Assembly (NCBI GenBank): GCA_012270865.1 | Contig: JAAXHL010000037.1 | Span: 59,250 to 123,249, forward strand | DNA from: Candidatus Poribacteria bacterium | Lineage (GTDB): Bacteria; Poribacteria; WGA-4E; WGA-3G | Reading direction: 5' to 3' | DNA: 64,000 nt | Shown here: positions 8,460 through 16,642 of the stretch, piece after piece | Position numbering within the stretch: position 1 is the first letter of the stretch | Layout of the letters: the number at the start of each line of letters is the position of its first letter | The notes under the pieces: generated by a model | What the model was told of the DNA's origin: nothing | Databases searched by the model: none | What the model saw: only the letters and a program-made list of their open reading frames with translations | Position numbers and translations under genes: made by a program

Positions 8460-9605
8460 TTACGATTGTAGTCTTGGGACACCACTTGAGGTTTCTGGTT
8501 TCCGATCAATACGAAATGGATAGAGGTCAAAATCGGTTTCACCGTTCATGGCAAGTTCGCTCATGATACGTCCGACGAGAGAACAGAACTTGAAGCCGTG
8601 TCCTGAAAAACCGGCAGCGACCAACACATCCGGGCAGCGCGGGTGTCTGTCGATGATAAAATCTTCGTCGGGGGTTTCGGTGTAGAGACAGACTTCGGCG
8701 TGTGTAGCGCGTCCGAGTTCTGGCATGCGTTCCTGAACGTAAGCATCAATGTGGGCGATGTACGCTGTATCGGGTGTGCGTTGGCATGTATCGGGAGAGA
8801 CGCGTTCCCCTCTTCCGTGGCGTGCTATCTTTACGCCGGAACCGAAAGCCGGGATCCCGTAGAGAAATTCGCCATCCGCTGTCATTTCCGCAAAAACTGG
8901 AAACCGGTCGGGTTTGAAACGGTCAGCATCTGTGGATTGGTAGTAGCACACCTGTTGTTTCGTGACAGTGAGCGGGAGATTCAATTCTGCGAGGAGTTTC
9001 CCTGTCCACGCACCCGCAGTCACAACAACTTTTCTGGCGTGGAACTGACCGTCATCCGTAGAGACAGTCGGAAATTCTTCCTGCCAATTGATGTCGGTTA
9101 CAACAGTCTCCTCTCGGACGGTCGCCCCGTGCTGTTCTGCCAGTTCTAAATGTGTCAGAACACACTCAGCGGCGTGGAGGAAACCGGTATCTTCCTGCCA
9201 GAGGATGTCCATATCGTTTGAGACTCCGAACTGTGGAAACCGTTCCGTCAATTGTTTCGCAGACCACCACTCGGATGGAACACCAGCGGCATCCAGGCTT
9301 CGCCGCACAGACTGTCCATAGGAATTCCCGCGCCCGCCGAGACATACGCTCCCCGTAATGAAAAGCAGCGGTTTTCCTGATACGGACTCAAGATCGCGCC
9401 ACTCAGCGTAAGCGGTTTTCATGAGTTCGGTGTAGAAAGGTTTATCGTAAAAAAAACGGATGATACGGGTCGCACCGTGCGAACTCCCGAAGGCGTGTCC
9501 ACGTTGAAACTGTTCTAAGACGAGGACATCTGCGCCAGATTTGGCGAGATGATATGCGGATGCGCTGCCCATCCCTCCGGCACCGATAACGATTGCATCG
9601 TAAAT
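8460..9605 (-). CDS. FAD-dependent monomeric sarcosine oxidase / N-methyltryptophan oxidase family
   Basis: Oxidative demethylation of a secondary N-methyl amine is the family reaction. The Rossmann motif GAGGMGSASAYHLA, the flavin-contact motif GSSHGATRIIR, and VCLYTETPDEDF with the Cys that binds FAD covalently in MSOX are present, as is GFSGHGFKF. Homologues begin at (M)YDAIVIGAGGMG, which here is preceded by an ATT codon (9605-9603). The repeat that elsewhere ends AAAAATATG ends AAAAATATT here, so ATT initiation (381 aa) is likely; the alternative is a GTG at 9680, which would translate the whole repeat into 25 extra residues. The next genes downstream on the other side of the repeat are PhyH and a creatininase-family protein. 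Confidence 0.85.
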   Translation of the reverse strand: MYDAIVIGAGGMGSASAYHLAKSGADVLVLEQFQRGHAFGSSHGATRIIRFFYDKPFYTELMKTAYAEWRDLESVSGKPLLFITGSVCLGGRGNSYGQSVRRSLDAAGVPSEWWSAKQLTERFPQFGVSNDMDILWQEDTGFLHAAECVLTHLELAEQHGATVREETVVTDINWQEEFPTVSTDDGQFHARKVVVTAGAWTGKLLAELNLPLTVTKQQVCYYQSTDADRFKPDRFPVFAEMTADGEFLYGIPAFGSGVKIARHGRGERVSPDTCQRTPDTAYIAHIDAYVQERMPELGRATHAEVCLYTETPDEDFIIDRHPRCPDVLVAAGFSGHGFKFCSLVGRIMSELAMNGETDFDLYPFRIDRKPETSSGVPRLQS

Positions 9606-9606
9606 A

Positions 9607-9692
9607 TTTTTAATTATTCCTTGCGGTTCGGTAAGGCGGATTTGTGCGTTCACACGCCTTCCCGTATATCCGCCCTCCACTACGTTCCGGGC
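9607..9692 (-). repeat. start-codon-associated dispersed repeat, reference copy
   Basis: Best-preserved copy. On the minus strand it reads AGCCCGGAACGTAGTGG, then AGGGCGGATATACGGGAAGG, a variable centre, AATCCGCCTTACCGAACC and GCAAGGAATAATTAAAAAT, then the start codon. GGCGGAT and ATCCGCC can pair, forming a stem. About a dozen copies or fragments occur in the window, always in the orientation of the downstream gene. Its last part functions as the ribosome site. Confidence 0.8.
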
Positions 9693-9769
9693 TACTTACA
9701 TGAGTATGAAAATAAAAATTGAAGCATCCTGTAGGTGTTTTTGCTACGTTCTACTATAGACGCTTGCGA

Positions 9770-10531
9770 CTATCCGTTAATTGGGAACGGATTTGGTACA
9801 GTCGTGAAGTGCCGGTATCGGTCTTCGCCGCGGAGTAGTATCGGTTTCCATGGACGTTTTAGTGAGTTTTCGTCTGCCTGCTTCACCGATGGTGCGATAT
9901 ACCGAATGGTCAGTCCGCACCGTCGCCTTGTCGAATGGTTCGGTAGACTGCCGTGTATCATCTGCCCATGATGGATGGACATCTCTCCGGCTTTTAACAC
10001 CAGATCGAAAGCCGTCTCTGCCTCCGCTTCGGTAACGGGGACTTCCTGATTGATACTCAGGAGGTTGCCTGCCTGTTCGGATTTTCCGTGTTCTTGGATA
10101 CCGCGCTGATGACTTCCAGGGATTACCTGCATGCAACCGTTGCCTGTGTCGCTATCATCTATGGCGTACCAAGCCGTAATCGCATCTGGCGGTTCGAGTC
10201 CCCAGTACGTTACGTCCTGATGCCATGCGACGAACTTCTCACGAGGTCCGTATTTACAGAAAAAATGGGTGGCTAACAACATTACATCGGGACCGATCAG
10301 TGCCTCAATGACATCTACGATCTTCGGATGTGTTGCGAGTTCCCAGATGAATTGGTAGTCAAAATGCCAATCGATGAGACCGATTTCGCATTCTTCTTTA
10401 CCGACTTCTGCTTCTAACGCATCGTAGGCGTGCTGATAGCGAGATGCTTCAGTGGTATCAGCAATATGGATACCTGTCAAAAATCCATCTTTTCGGTAGT
10501 TTTCAAGGAGTTGTCCATTAGTCGTTTCCAT
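9770..10531 (-). CDS. phytanoyl-CoA dioxygenase family protein
   Basis: Fe(II)/2-oxoglutarate-dependent oxygenase of the PhyH family, 253 aa, cytoplasmic. Iron ligands are visible as WHQDVTYWG (HxD, about residue 124) and the distal His in IHHGQMIHGS. The 2-oxoglutarate Arg is probably in RRRCGLTIRY. VIPGSHQRG is a family hallmark. Substrate unknown. The ATG follows the repeat-borne AAGGAAAATTAAA. It is one of seven PhyH paralogues in this window. Confidence 0.9.
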   Translation of the reverse strand: METTNGQLLENYRKDGFLTGIHIADTTEASRYQHAYDALEAEVGKEECEIGLIDWHFDYQFIWELATHPKIVDVIEALIGPDVMLLATHFFCKYGPREKFVAWHQDVTYWGLEPPDAITAWYAIDDSDTGNGCMQVIPGSHQRGIQEHGKSEQAGNLLSINQEVPVTEAEAETAFDLVLKAGEMSIHHGQMIHGSLPNHSTRRRCGLTIRYIAPSVKQADENSLKRPWKPILLRGEDRYRHFTTVPNPFPING

Positions 10532-10630
10532 TTTAATTTTCCTTGCGGTTCGGTCACGGCGGTTAGAACGTTCTCGTTTCTTTGCGTATATCCGCCTACG
10601 CCTGCTTCACAGTGAGAATGCAGGCTACTC
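10532..10630 (-). repeat. start-codon-associated dispersed repeat, copy before PhyH (10531)
   Basis: Minus strand: ggcgtaGGCGGATATACG, a diverged centre, aaccgccgtgaccgaacc and gcaaggaaaattaaa, then ATG. Same family as 9607-9692. Confidence 0.75.
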
Positions 10631-11518
10631 TTATGGAAGTTCAGGAAGTTTACACTGTCGAAACCACTGCGAATCTTCAGGTGGCGATTCGTTCGGATTT
10701 TTCATCGTTTCAAAGGTTTTCAAGGCGGGTGTTACTGTCTCTTCCCATATCTGCTCGACTTCTTGAAAGGTCACAGGATGGCGTTCGGAAATCTCCAGTT
10801 TAGTATAATCTTCCAACAATTCCGCCATCTTTTTACCGAGCCATGCGACTTCATCGTTCACCATACGTTCACCGATGCGACGGTCTGATTCATAAGCGTT
10901 TCCACCCATTGCGAAGTGCGGTCCTTGTGCCTCCGCTTCAGGCATACGGGACATATCGACGCATTCGGGTTCCAATGCCCAGAGCAGCGAAGTTTCAACT
11001 CTGCCTGCGTGATCTCCGCCGTTACCCTGTCGGTCGAACCCGGGTGTGTTCGCCTCAAAGTCTGGGAGTCCATAGAGTCGCATAGCGAAGTGTGGCTGGA
11101 TTAACGTTAGAAGTGTTTTGAGGTCTTGCCAATTCGGTCCGTAGTGTCCTGTGAGGAAGATAGCGGCATGGAAGCCGAGGGCATCAGCAGCACGGACGTG
11201 GTAGCAGATGTTCTTGAAGTGTTGCCACGCCGGCATTGCGGTGAGCCAACTCCGTACTTCGCCGACGTTCTGGTATGCCCAATTCGCATACATGCCGTGT
11301 TCATGGATATGCCAATAGTCCGGTGGCGCAACGATGCCACCGTGTGCGTGCGCGGTACGGCAAGCGATCGCATGCGCCTTGAGTGCATCCAATCCGACTG
11401 TGTTTTGCGGTCCATGCGGTTCGCAGAGTCCGTAGGTGAAATAGACGGCGGGACATTCATTGAACGCTGCTTCTAACTCATCGGGGAACATCCGTTCCCA
11501 ACGTACCTCTTTTCGCAT
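10631..11518 (-). CDS. creatininase family protein
   Basis: A 295-residue protein of the creatinine amidohydrolase fold, a metal-dependent cyclic amide hydrolase family. Visible metal/active-site motifs are YGLCEPHGPQ, LDALKAHAI, GHYGPNW and GDHAGRVETSLL, giving the Glu, Asp, His and Glu ligands typical of the family. Many homologues act on substrates other than creatinine (for example formamidopyrimidines or mycofactocin precursors), so the substrate is unknown. The ATG follows AAGGAAACCGTT. It lies downstream of no close promoter; the PhyH gene starts about 100 nt past its stop. Confidence 0.85.
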   Translation of the reverse strand: MRKEVRWERMFPDELEAAFNECPAVYFTYGLCEPHGPQNTVGLDALKAHAIACRTAHAHGGIVAPPDYWHIHEHGMYANWAYQNVGEVRSWLTAMPAWQHFKNICYHVRAADALGFHAAIFLTGHYGPNWQDLKTLLTLIQPHFAMRLYGLPDFEANTPGFDRQGNGGDHAGRVETSLLWALEPECVDMSRMPEAEAQGPHFAMGGNAYESDRRIGERMVNDEVAWLGKKMAELLEDYTKLEISERHPVTFQEVEQIWEETVTPALKTFETMKNPNESPPEDSQWFRQCKLPELP

Positions 11519-11527
11519 AACGGTTTC

Positions 11528-11570
11528 CTTTTAAGTAGTTATCAGTTATCAGTTTCCAGTTGTTAGTAAG
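11528..11570. repeat. TTATCAGT-type degenerate repeat
   Basis: AGTTATCAGTTATCAGTTTC followed by cagttgttagt. A short tandem of the CAGTTATCAGTT family that recurs at 15545-15640, 26868-26966 and elsewhere between genes. Confidence 0.5.
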
Positions 11571-11598
11571 AAGAGTCCTCTGTTTGTGTAAATTTTGT

Positions 11599-11778
11599 CT
11601 AATTGTTATTATTCCAGTCCTTGAAAACAACCCCACATTTCGGGCATTGCGTTGACCATCCTATTTGTCGCTGTCCGCAATTTGGACAGAGATATCTAAC
11701 GCCTTGGCTATAGGCATATATCCAAATTCCCACTATCACTATAAATGGTAGTAATGAGAAGAGAATGATCATTTCCAT
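11599..11778 (-). CDS. small membrane protein with zinc ribbon
   Basis: A 59-residue protein: one N-terminal transmembrane helix (MEMIILFSLLPFIVIVGIWI) followed by CPNC and CPKC pairs 13 residues apart that form a zinc ribbon, and an Asn-rich tail. The start at 11778 is set by GGAAGG 9 nt upstream; the frame extends to 11808 with a basic leader that is less likely. The C-terminal ribbon should face the cytoplasm if the N-terminus is out. Function unknown. Confidence 0.7.
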   Translation of the reverse strand: MEMIILFSLLPFIVIVGIWIYAYSQGVRYLCPNCGQRQIGWSTQCPKCGVVFKDWNNNN

Positions 11779-11835
11779 GATCTTTACCTTCCGTTTTCTA
11801 CGGTTCAACTTTCCTGACGGAAATTGGCTCCGAAT

Positions 11836-12741
11836 CTAAGAGACAGATTGCTGGTTAGCGATATTTAAAGTTCGGCAGATTTTTTTGGCACCGGTAAGGC
11901 GCGGTTGGAGTTCAAACGCCATTTTCAAAACGGTTCGTGCTTCTGGGTACTGATCAATCTCAACATAGAATTCGGCAATTTTTTTGTATATCCACGCCGT
12001 TTCCCGTTTCGGAAGTTTTAATGCCCGGATTTTCGTCAACGGAATCTGAGATGTTTGATGGTGACCTTCAACACTGAAGTGGTAGAGATAGATATATTTG
12101 AGTCGCTCCTTGACTTCTCGGATAAAGTGTTTAAAGCAGGGACGTTTAACTTCTGCTGATAAGAGAGATTCATATATCAACATCGCCTGTTCAATGTTTC
12201 GGTGTCGCTCAAGGGTAGAGGGCGTATCTCCGTTAGAGAATCCGAGTTTCTGATAGGCTTCGGCAATAAGAAATTCGCAATCTCGGCTCTCTTCGTAGCT
12301 CAGGAAATCGTCAATCCGCCACTCTTGTCCGGTTTCTTCGGAGTGATGGCGGAGCTGCTCATACATAGAAATACCGGTTTCGTAGTTTTGATGGAGCAGT
12401 GCTTCGAGCAACAGTTCTAACTTCGCGTAGTTTTGGTTGAGTTTATTGAGTTTATCGAGATAAGTTTCGTGTTGTAGGGTGCCGTTTGCGAATCCATTTT
12501 GAGTAGATTGTTGCCGTTCGATGGTCTGTAGGACTCGGTCGTAATCGGATTTCTGTTTTCTGTTGTGTAGCGTGCTATAGGCGTTACAGACTTCGCGGAA
12601 CATCTTTTCGGCAAAAGCGATCCGCTCAGGATTTTTGTCGGGATGGTAGCGCTTGGCGAGTTTTCGGAATGCGCTCTTTATTTCGTTGGCGGTTGCATCA
12701 CGCCTAATCTCTAAGATTTGATAGTAATCTGGAATTTGCAT
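11836..12741 (-). CDS. J-domain (DnaJ-like) protein with helical-repeat C-terminus
   Basis: Residues 4-68 form a J domain with the HPD motif (KRYHPDKNPE) that stimulates DnaK ATPase. The remaining 230 residues are helical and TPR-like (for example AEFYVEIDQYPEARTVLKMA near the C-terminus) and lack the Gly/Phe and zinc-finger regions of true DnaJ. It is therefore a specialised co-chaperone (type III). It is divergent from the gene at 12916. The start ATG at 12741 lies upstream of a DYYQILEI motif, as normal for J domains. Confidence 0.88.
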   Translation of the reverse strand: MQIPDYYQILEIRRDATANEIKSAFRKLAKRYHPDKNPERIAFAEKMFREVCNAYSTLHNRKQKSDYDRVLQTIERQQSTQNGFANGTLQHETYLDKLNKLNQNYAKLELLLEALLHQNYETGISMYEQLRHHSEETGQEWRIDDFLSYEESRDCEFLIAEAYQKLGFSNGDTPSTLERHRNIEQAMLIYESLLSAEVKRPCFKHFIREVKERLKYIYLYHFSVEGHHQTSQIPLTKIRALKLPKRETAWIYKKIAEFYVEIDQYPEARTVLKMAFELQPRLTGAKKICRTLNIANQQSVS

Positions 12742-12859
12742 TGTAGATACGATGTTCCTGAAAGATATGGTACTATGATTCCATATATTCCAGAATTTGT
12801 CAAGCAGAAATTCGGTTGCCTGAACGGTCTGAACGAAAGTAATGCCATTTCAAATCCGT

Positions 12860-12888
12860 TTGATATTTCCATCGCTTTATGGTACAAT
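12860..12888 (+). promoter_or_regulatory. sigma-70-type promoter
   Basis: TTGATA (12860-12865), a 17-nt spacer and TACAAT (12883-12888), each 5 of 6 to consensus. Transcription would begin near 12895, which places the true start of the next gene at the ATG at 12916 and rules out upstream extension of that reading frame. Confidence 0.7.
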
Positions 12889-12915
12889 ACAACTATAGCA
12901 CAAGATTATGACAAC

Positions 12916-13758
12916 ATGGGCAAAAGTTTATGGAGAGACCACGCCGTCGACCTTTCAAGATTTGTACTTGACGAGGACGATGTTGAAGTCCTTGAGGACC
13001 TTGGGACTGAACAACAGACGGTTATCGCCCGGCAGACCGATATTACAAAGTGTGTCCGCGTCGGCAATCAAAAGGTGATCTTACATGTCGAATTGCAACT
13101 CCGTGAGAGTACGCAGAAACCGATGTGGGCACGAAACGCGCAATATCAAGGATACCTCGTCGGTGAACACCAAATGCAGGTCTACTCAAATGTCATCTAC
13201 TTTCACCCGAACGCTGGCAGGAATGACCCAGGCGGATACACCTATAGTTGGAATGGCTACGAACACACCAACCGCTATAAGGTCATAAGGCTTATTGAGA
13301 TAGAGGGGCAAGCGATCTTAGAGAGACAGGCACCCGGACTCCTGCCCTTCACGCCGCTGATGAAACCGCCTGCAGGAATGGGCCCAGAGCATTGGGTCCA
13401 AGAATGTATTGACGCAACACGTGCTGCTCCTATTGATCAGCAGACACAGGCAGATTTACTTTACGGACTTTCCCTTTTTGGAAGCATAGGACACGACCCA
13501 CAAGTTTTCAAACAACGTATACCGGAGGAACTCATGCAAGAATCTAAGTTTTACCAACTCGAATGTGAGAGAATTACCCGGGAAACAACTGTCAGGCATA
13601 TACTCACGCTGCTTAAGCGGCAATTTCGCACAGAGACAGTGAACGCCTTAACGCCTGCAATTCAAAACATTAACGATTTGCAACGACTTGAACAGTTACT
13701 GGTTGCAGCATCTGAGACACAAAATATTGAAACTTTCGCGCAGATGCTGCACGAATAG
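12916..13758 (+). CDS. Rpn/DUF4351-like protein (putative PD-(D/E)XK nuclease fold)
   Basis: A 280-residue protein starting MGKSLWRDHAVDLSRFVL. The strand VILHVELQLRES (about residues 56-67) resembles the E-x-K/Q core of Rpn-type PD-(D/E)XK proteins widespread in cyanobacteria, with the following MWARNAQYQGYLVG helix. The C-terminal half is helical (RHILTLLKRQFRTETVNAL), as in Rpn/DUF4351 proteins. Such proteins are transposase-related nucleases or recombination promoters; activity here is not shown. The start is placed by the promoter at 12860-12888; no clear Shine-Dalgarno is seen and the 5' leader would be about 20 nt. Confidence 0.65.
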   Translation: MGKSLWRDHAVDLSRFVLDEDDVEVLEDLGTEQQTVIARQTDITKCVRVGNQKVILHVELQLRESTQKPMWARNAQYQGYLVGEHQMQVYSNVIYFHPNAGRNDPGGYTYSWNGYEHTNRYKVIRLIEIEGQAILERQAPGLLPFTPLMKPPAGMGPEHWVQECIDATRAAPIDQQTQADLLYGLSLFGSIGHDPQVFKQRIPEELMQESKFYQLECERITRETTVRHILTLLKRQFRTETVNALTPAIQNINDLQRLEQLLVAASETQNIETFAQMLHE

Positions 13759-14396
13759 TAGTTAGGATGGTAGTAGGAATAGGTGCTGCGCCTCCTAACA
13801 CCCTAACGGTATCAGTAGAATTCACAGAGGACACCGAGGAAACAGTCCTATTAGAATCCGAACTCATCAGCGAATGGAAACCAAAAACCAATCTGAAGAT
13901 GAATCCCGAAAAGTCTTGATACAGTATCGCCAACTAACATAAAAGCAGGATGACTGAATCCAGCACCGCGCCTTTTGTGTTTCCTGATTTACATTTGTTA
14001 ATAAAAATATTACCCTTCGTAGCATAGGAGACCGTTGGTTTCCTGTGCAGTATTTAGCCTGTCGAAATAATAACGCTGTTTTCGCAGGTATTAATGCTTT
14101 ATATATGTTATGCTTTAAAACAATTCGCAGAAATTTTCGCTAGATTTCGCTAGATTTCGCACCGGATCCTAAATAAAAATGTCCAATCCAATACTTTCTT
14201 AAAATTGAATGGCACTGCGGTAAACCCACAAAAAACTTGACAGCAGACCTTAAAATAGGTTAATATTATCAAATCGCTATTAGAGTCAGTGTGAGACTAA
14301 AAGAGAAACCTTAATTTTTTCAAGGACGGCTGAAGTCCATCGGAAACAGGCTTTTGACATCGGAAAAAGCCGAGCAGAAACCCAATTATTAAAAAT
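13759..14396 (+). other. gene-poor interval with micro-repeats and a promoter
   Basis: A 51-codon frame (13767-13919, MVVGIGAAPPNTLTVSVEF at its start) is open but has no ribosome site and may be a gene remnant. A 10-bp unit TAGATTTCGC is repeated at 14141-14160, preceded by a variant at 14131. TTGACA (14237-14242), 18 nt, then TAATAT (14261-14266) is a promoter candidate for the Gfo/Idh gene, leaving a leader of about 125 nt with the near-repeated words cggaaacaggc and cggaaaaagcc. I recognise no known riboswitch. Confidence 0.5.
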
Positions 14397-15554
14397 ATGA
14401 AAACTTATCGTATCGCTATATTGGGGTGTCGAAGTCGTGGCACCTCAGCAGCGAAAGCGTATTACGCACATCCACGCACGGAAATAGTAGCACTCTGCGA
14501 CCTAATCCAAGAACGGTTGGACACCCTCGGAAACATCGTGAACGTCTCCGCACATTTCACCGATTTAGACGAGATGATCCGACAGACAGCACCCGATATT
14601 GTCGCTATCCCGACAGCGACAGAGGCACACTATCCGCTCTGCATGCGTGTCCTTGAACACGGCGTGAACATCGAGGTAGAGAAACCGCTCTGTATTGACC
14701 TCGTTCAAGCAGATGAGGTACTGGCGAAGGCGAAGGAGAAAAACGCTCGCGTCGCCGTACATCACCAACGCCGCACGAGTCCCTCAATGCACGCAGTCGC
14801 GAAAGCCTTAGGTGAAGGAAAAATCGGTGACCTCCGCTACATCTACGCCAGTGGCAAAGGTTATTATGCTGGCTATGGATTAATGAACATCGGAACGCAC
14901 GTCGTCAACAATATGCTCCGTTTCGGTGGGCGGTGTCGGAGCGTTGTGACGCAAGCGACATCCGGTGGACGCGCGCTCATACACGACGATGTCCTCCCTT
15001 CACCAGCAGGTATGGGCACAGTCGCGGGCGAATATACCACATCAGCCCTCCAATTCGGTGGAAATGTCACCGGCACGCTCATCCAGCACCGATTTCCGAA
15101 GATCGATACCGATGCGTATATGATGGAACTCTACGGCACTGAAGGCAGACTCATCTGGTCGGAACTCAAAGGTTCGTGGTGGTTACCTACGCCGCACTTC
15201 GTCCCCGATGGAACGCACGACCAATGGGAAGCACTCCCATCTATCTATCCAGAACATTTCGACCGAGAAAAGGGCGCAGACGCTGACGATTACTGCTTCG
15301 TTGACGAATATGTGAACGCACTCGACGAAAACCGAGAACACGAATCCAACGGCGAAGAGGGTCGCCACGTTATGGAGATTCTGATGGCAATTTTCGAGTC
15401 CGCTGTCTACGGCACTCGTGTCGAGCTGCCCCAGAAAAATCGCGAGCATCCGTTGTTACGATGGCGTGCCGAAGCGGGTTTAGGTGAGATCAAAGAGATG
15501 CCTCGCGACTATGGCACATGGCTATCGTTAGAAGACGAACGTCTGTATGAATAG
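14397..15554 (+). CDS. Gfo/Idh/MocA family oxidoreductase
   Basis: NAD(P)-dependent sugar or inositol dehydrogenase family, 385 aa, cytoplasmic. The N-terminal Rossmann segment is AILGCRSRGTSAA, a variant of GxGxxG. NIEVEKPLCIDLVQAD contains the EKP motif with the catalytic Lys. The C-terminal domain with NIGTHVVNNMLRF and VTGTLIQHRFP forms the substrate-binding sheet. It heads a set with PhyH (15649) and an enolase-superfamily enzyme (16643), consistent with sugar-acid or polyol catabolism. Exact substrate unknown. Confidence 0.9.
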   Translation: MKTYRIAILGCRSRGTSAAKAYYAHPRTEIVALCDLIQERLDTLGNIVNVSAHFTDLDEMIRQTAPDIVAIPTATEAHYPLCMRVLEHGVNIEVEKPLCIDLVQADEVLAKAKEKNARVAVHHQRRTSPSMHAVAKALGEGKIGDLRYIYASGKGYYAGYGLMNIGTHVVNNMLRFGGRCRSVVTQATSGGRALIHDDVLPSPAGMGTVAGEYTTSALQFGGNVTGTLIQHRFPKIDTDAYMMELYGTEGRLIWSELKGSWWLPTPHFVPDGTHDQWEALPSIYPEHFDREKGADADDYCFVDEYVNALDENREHESNGEEGRHVMEILMAIFESAVYGTRVELPQKNREHPLLRWRAEAGLGEIKEMPRDYGTWLSLEDERLYE

Positions 15555-15640
15555 TTATCAGTTGTCAGGACTCAGTTATCAGTTAAAGAAGGTTTGACGC
15601 ACCAGAGATCTCTGGTAACTAACAACTATTCCCATAAGGA
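15545..15640. repeat. inverted TTATCAGT-type repeat between genes
   Basis: AGTTATCAGTTGTCAGGACT and cagttatcagttaa at the left are answered by ggtaactaacaactatt at the right, so the interval can fold on itself. Same loose family as 11528-11570 and 26868-26966. No gene. Confidence 0.45.
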
Positions 15641-15648
15641 AGAAAACC

Positions 15649-16455
15649 ATGCCGAATCCTACGACAAATGCTGACAATCTATCACCAATCCCGCTCACGG
15701 AAGAACAACGGTTTCTCTTTGATACCCGCGGGTGGCTCCTGTTTCCAGGTGTGCTGAGCGAATCAGAGACTAAAGAGATGCGCGAGTTCTGTTACCAATT
15801 CAAACAGGAACCCGAATCAATCTCTGAACATCACCGTTCCTCTATCGGCGGGCCTCTTGAGACACTGACCGATCATCCGGTTGTGCTCGGATTCATGGAC
15901 GAATTTCTGACATCGGGCTATGCCAACGAAAATTGCTACGGCTTCCGATTGGAAAGCACATTCCTAACGATCCGAGCAAATGGACATGACAACTTCCAGC
16001 CACATGGTGGACGTGGAATGCTCAACTTCCCCGGCAACTCGCATACCTATCATCTGCACCACGACAGAGCACACAGCGGATTGACGCGCGTTGTTTGGGA
16101 ACTTAACCCCGTTAAAGAAGGTGGCGGCGGAACGATGTTCCTTACCGGTAGCCATAAAGGCGCGTTTCCTGCACCAAAGTCAACAGCAGACCGGAGTTCG
16201 CCTTTGTGGGAGGATTACACCTGTCCTGCCGGTTCCATGCTCGTTTTCACGGAGGCGATTACACATACCGGCGCGAAATGGACTGACGAAGCAGCCGATC
16301 GGGTCGCTATTTTCCAATGCTACAATACCGTTGGAAACAAGTGGCATAAGTGGAACCCACACCCGAAGCATCTCGAAGAGATGCCGTTCAAACGCCAGAC
16401 GCTCTTCCGTCCGGTCCACTGTCAGGACAACACACCAACGTTAGATGCTGTATAG
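15649..16455 (+). CDS. phytanoyl-CoA dioxygenase family protein
   Basis: PhyH-type Fe(II)/2-oxoglutarate oxygenase, 268 aa. HLHHDRAHSG supplies the HxD pair, LTGSHKGAF is the family hallmark, and AITHTGAKWT carries the distal His. The Arg in ADRVAIFQCY probably binds 2-oxoglutarate. It belongs to the same sub-branch as the duplicates at 38137 and 39005 (compare HSGLTRVVWEL with HNGLTVVAFQL). The ATG follows ATAAGGAAGAAAACC. Substrate unknown. Confidence 0.88.
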   Translation: MPNPTTNADNLSPIPLTEEQRFLFDTRGWLLFPGVLSESETKEMREFCYQFKQEPESISEHHRSSIGGPLETLTDHPVVLGFMDEFLTSGYANENCYGFRLESTFLTIRANGHDNFQPHGGRGMLNFPGNSHTYHLHHDRAHSGLTRVVWELNPVKEGGGGTMFLTGSHKGAFPAPKSTADRSSPLWEDYTCPAGSMLVFTEAITHTGAKWTDEAADRVAIFQCYNTVGNKWHKWNPHPKHLEEMPFKRQTLFRPVHCQDNTPTLDAV

Positions 16456-16642
16456 CAGATTCACCGCAGATGAGGTTTATAACCTTGCCTGAATTACATA
16501 TTGCTCACCGAACAATTGACAGGGCAATCGTAGCAAAGTCTGTAGTTAAGAGGGTTATAATCGTTACCAGAACACTTGAATTTCGCCAGAAACCGATGAT
16601 CTGACCATCGGGAAGATCATAACAAGGCACATAATTAAAAAT

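Noticed and set aside
12718-12915. Upstream extension of the Rpn-like gene to 12718
   Set aside because: It overlaps the J-domain gene start and contains the promoter TTGATA-17-TACAAT, so translation from the ATG at 12916 is more likely.
13670-13933. 87-codon minus-strand frame after the Rpn-like gene
   Set aside because: It overlaps the end of the Rpn-like gene antisense, is Ser/Thr-rich and has no supporting signals.
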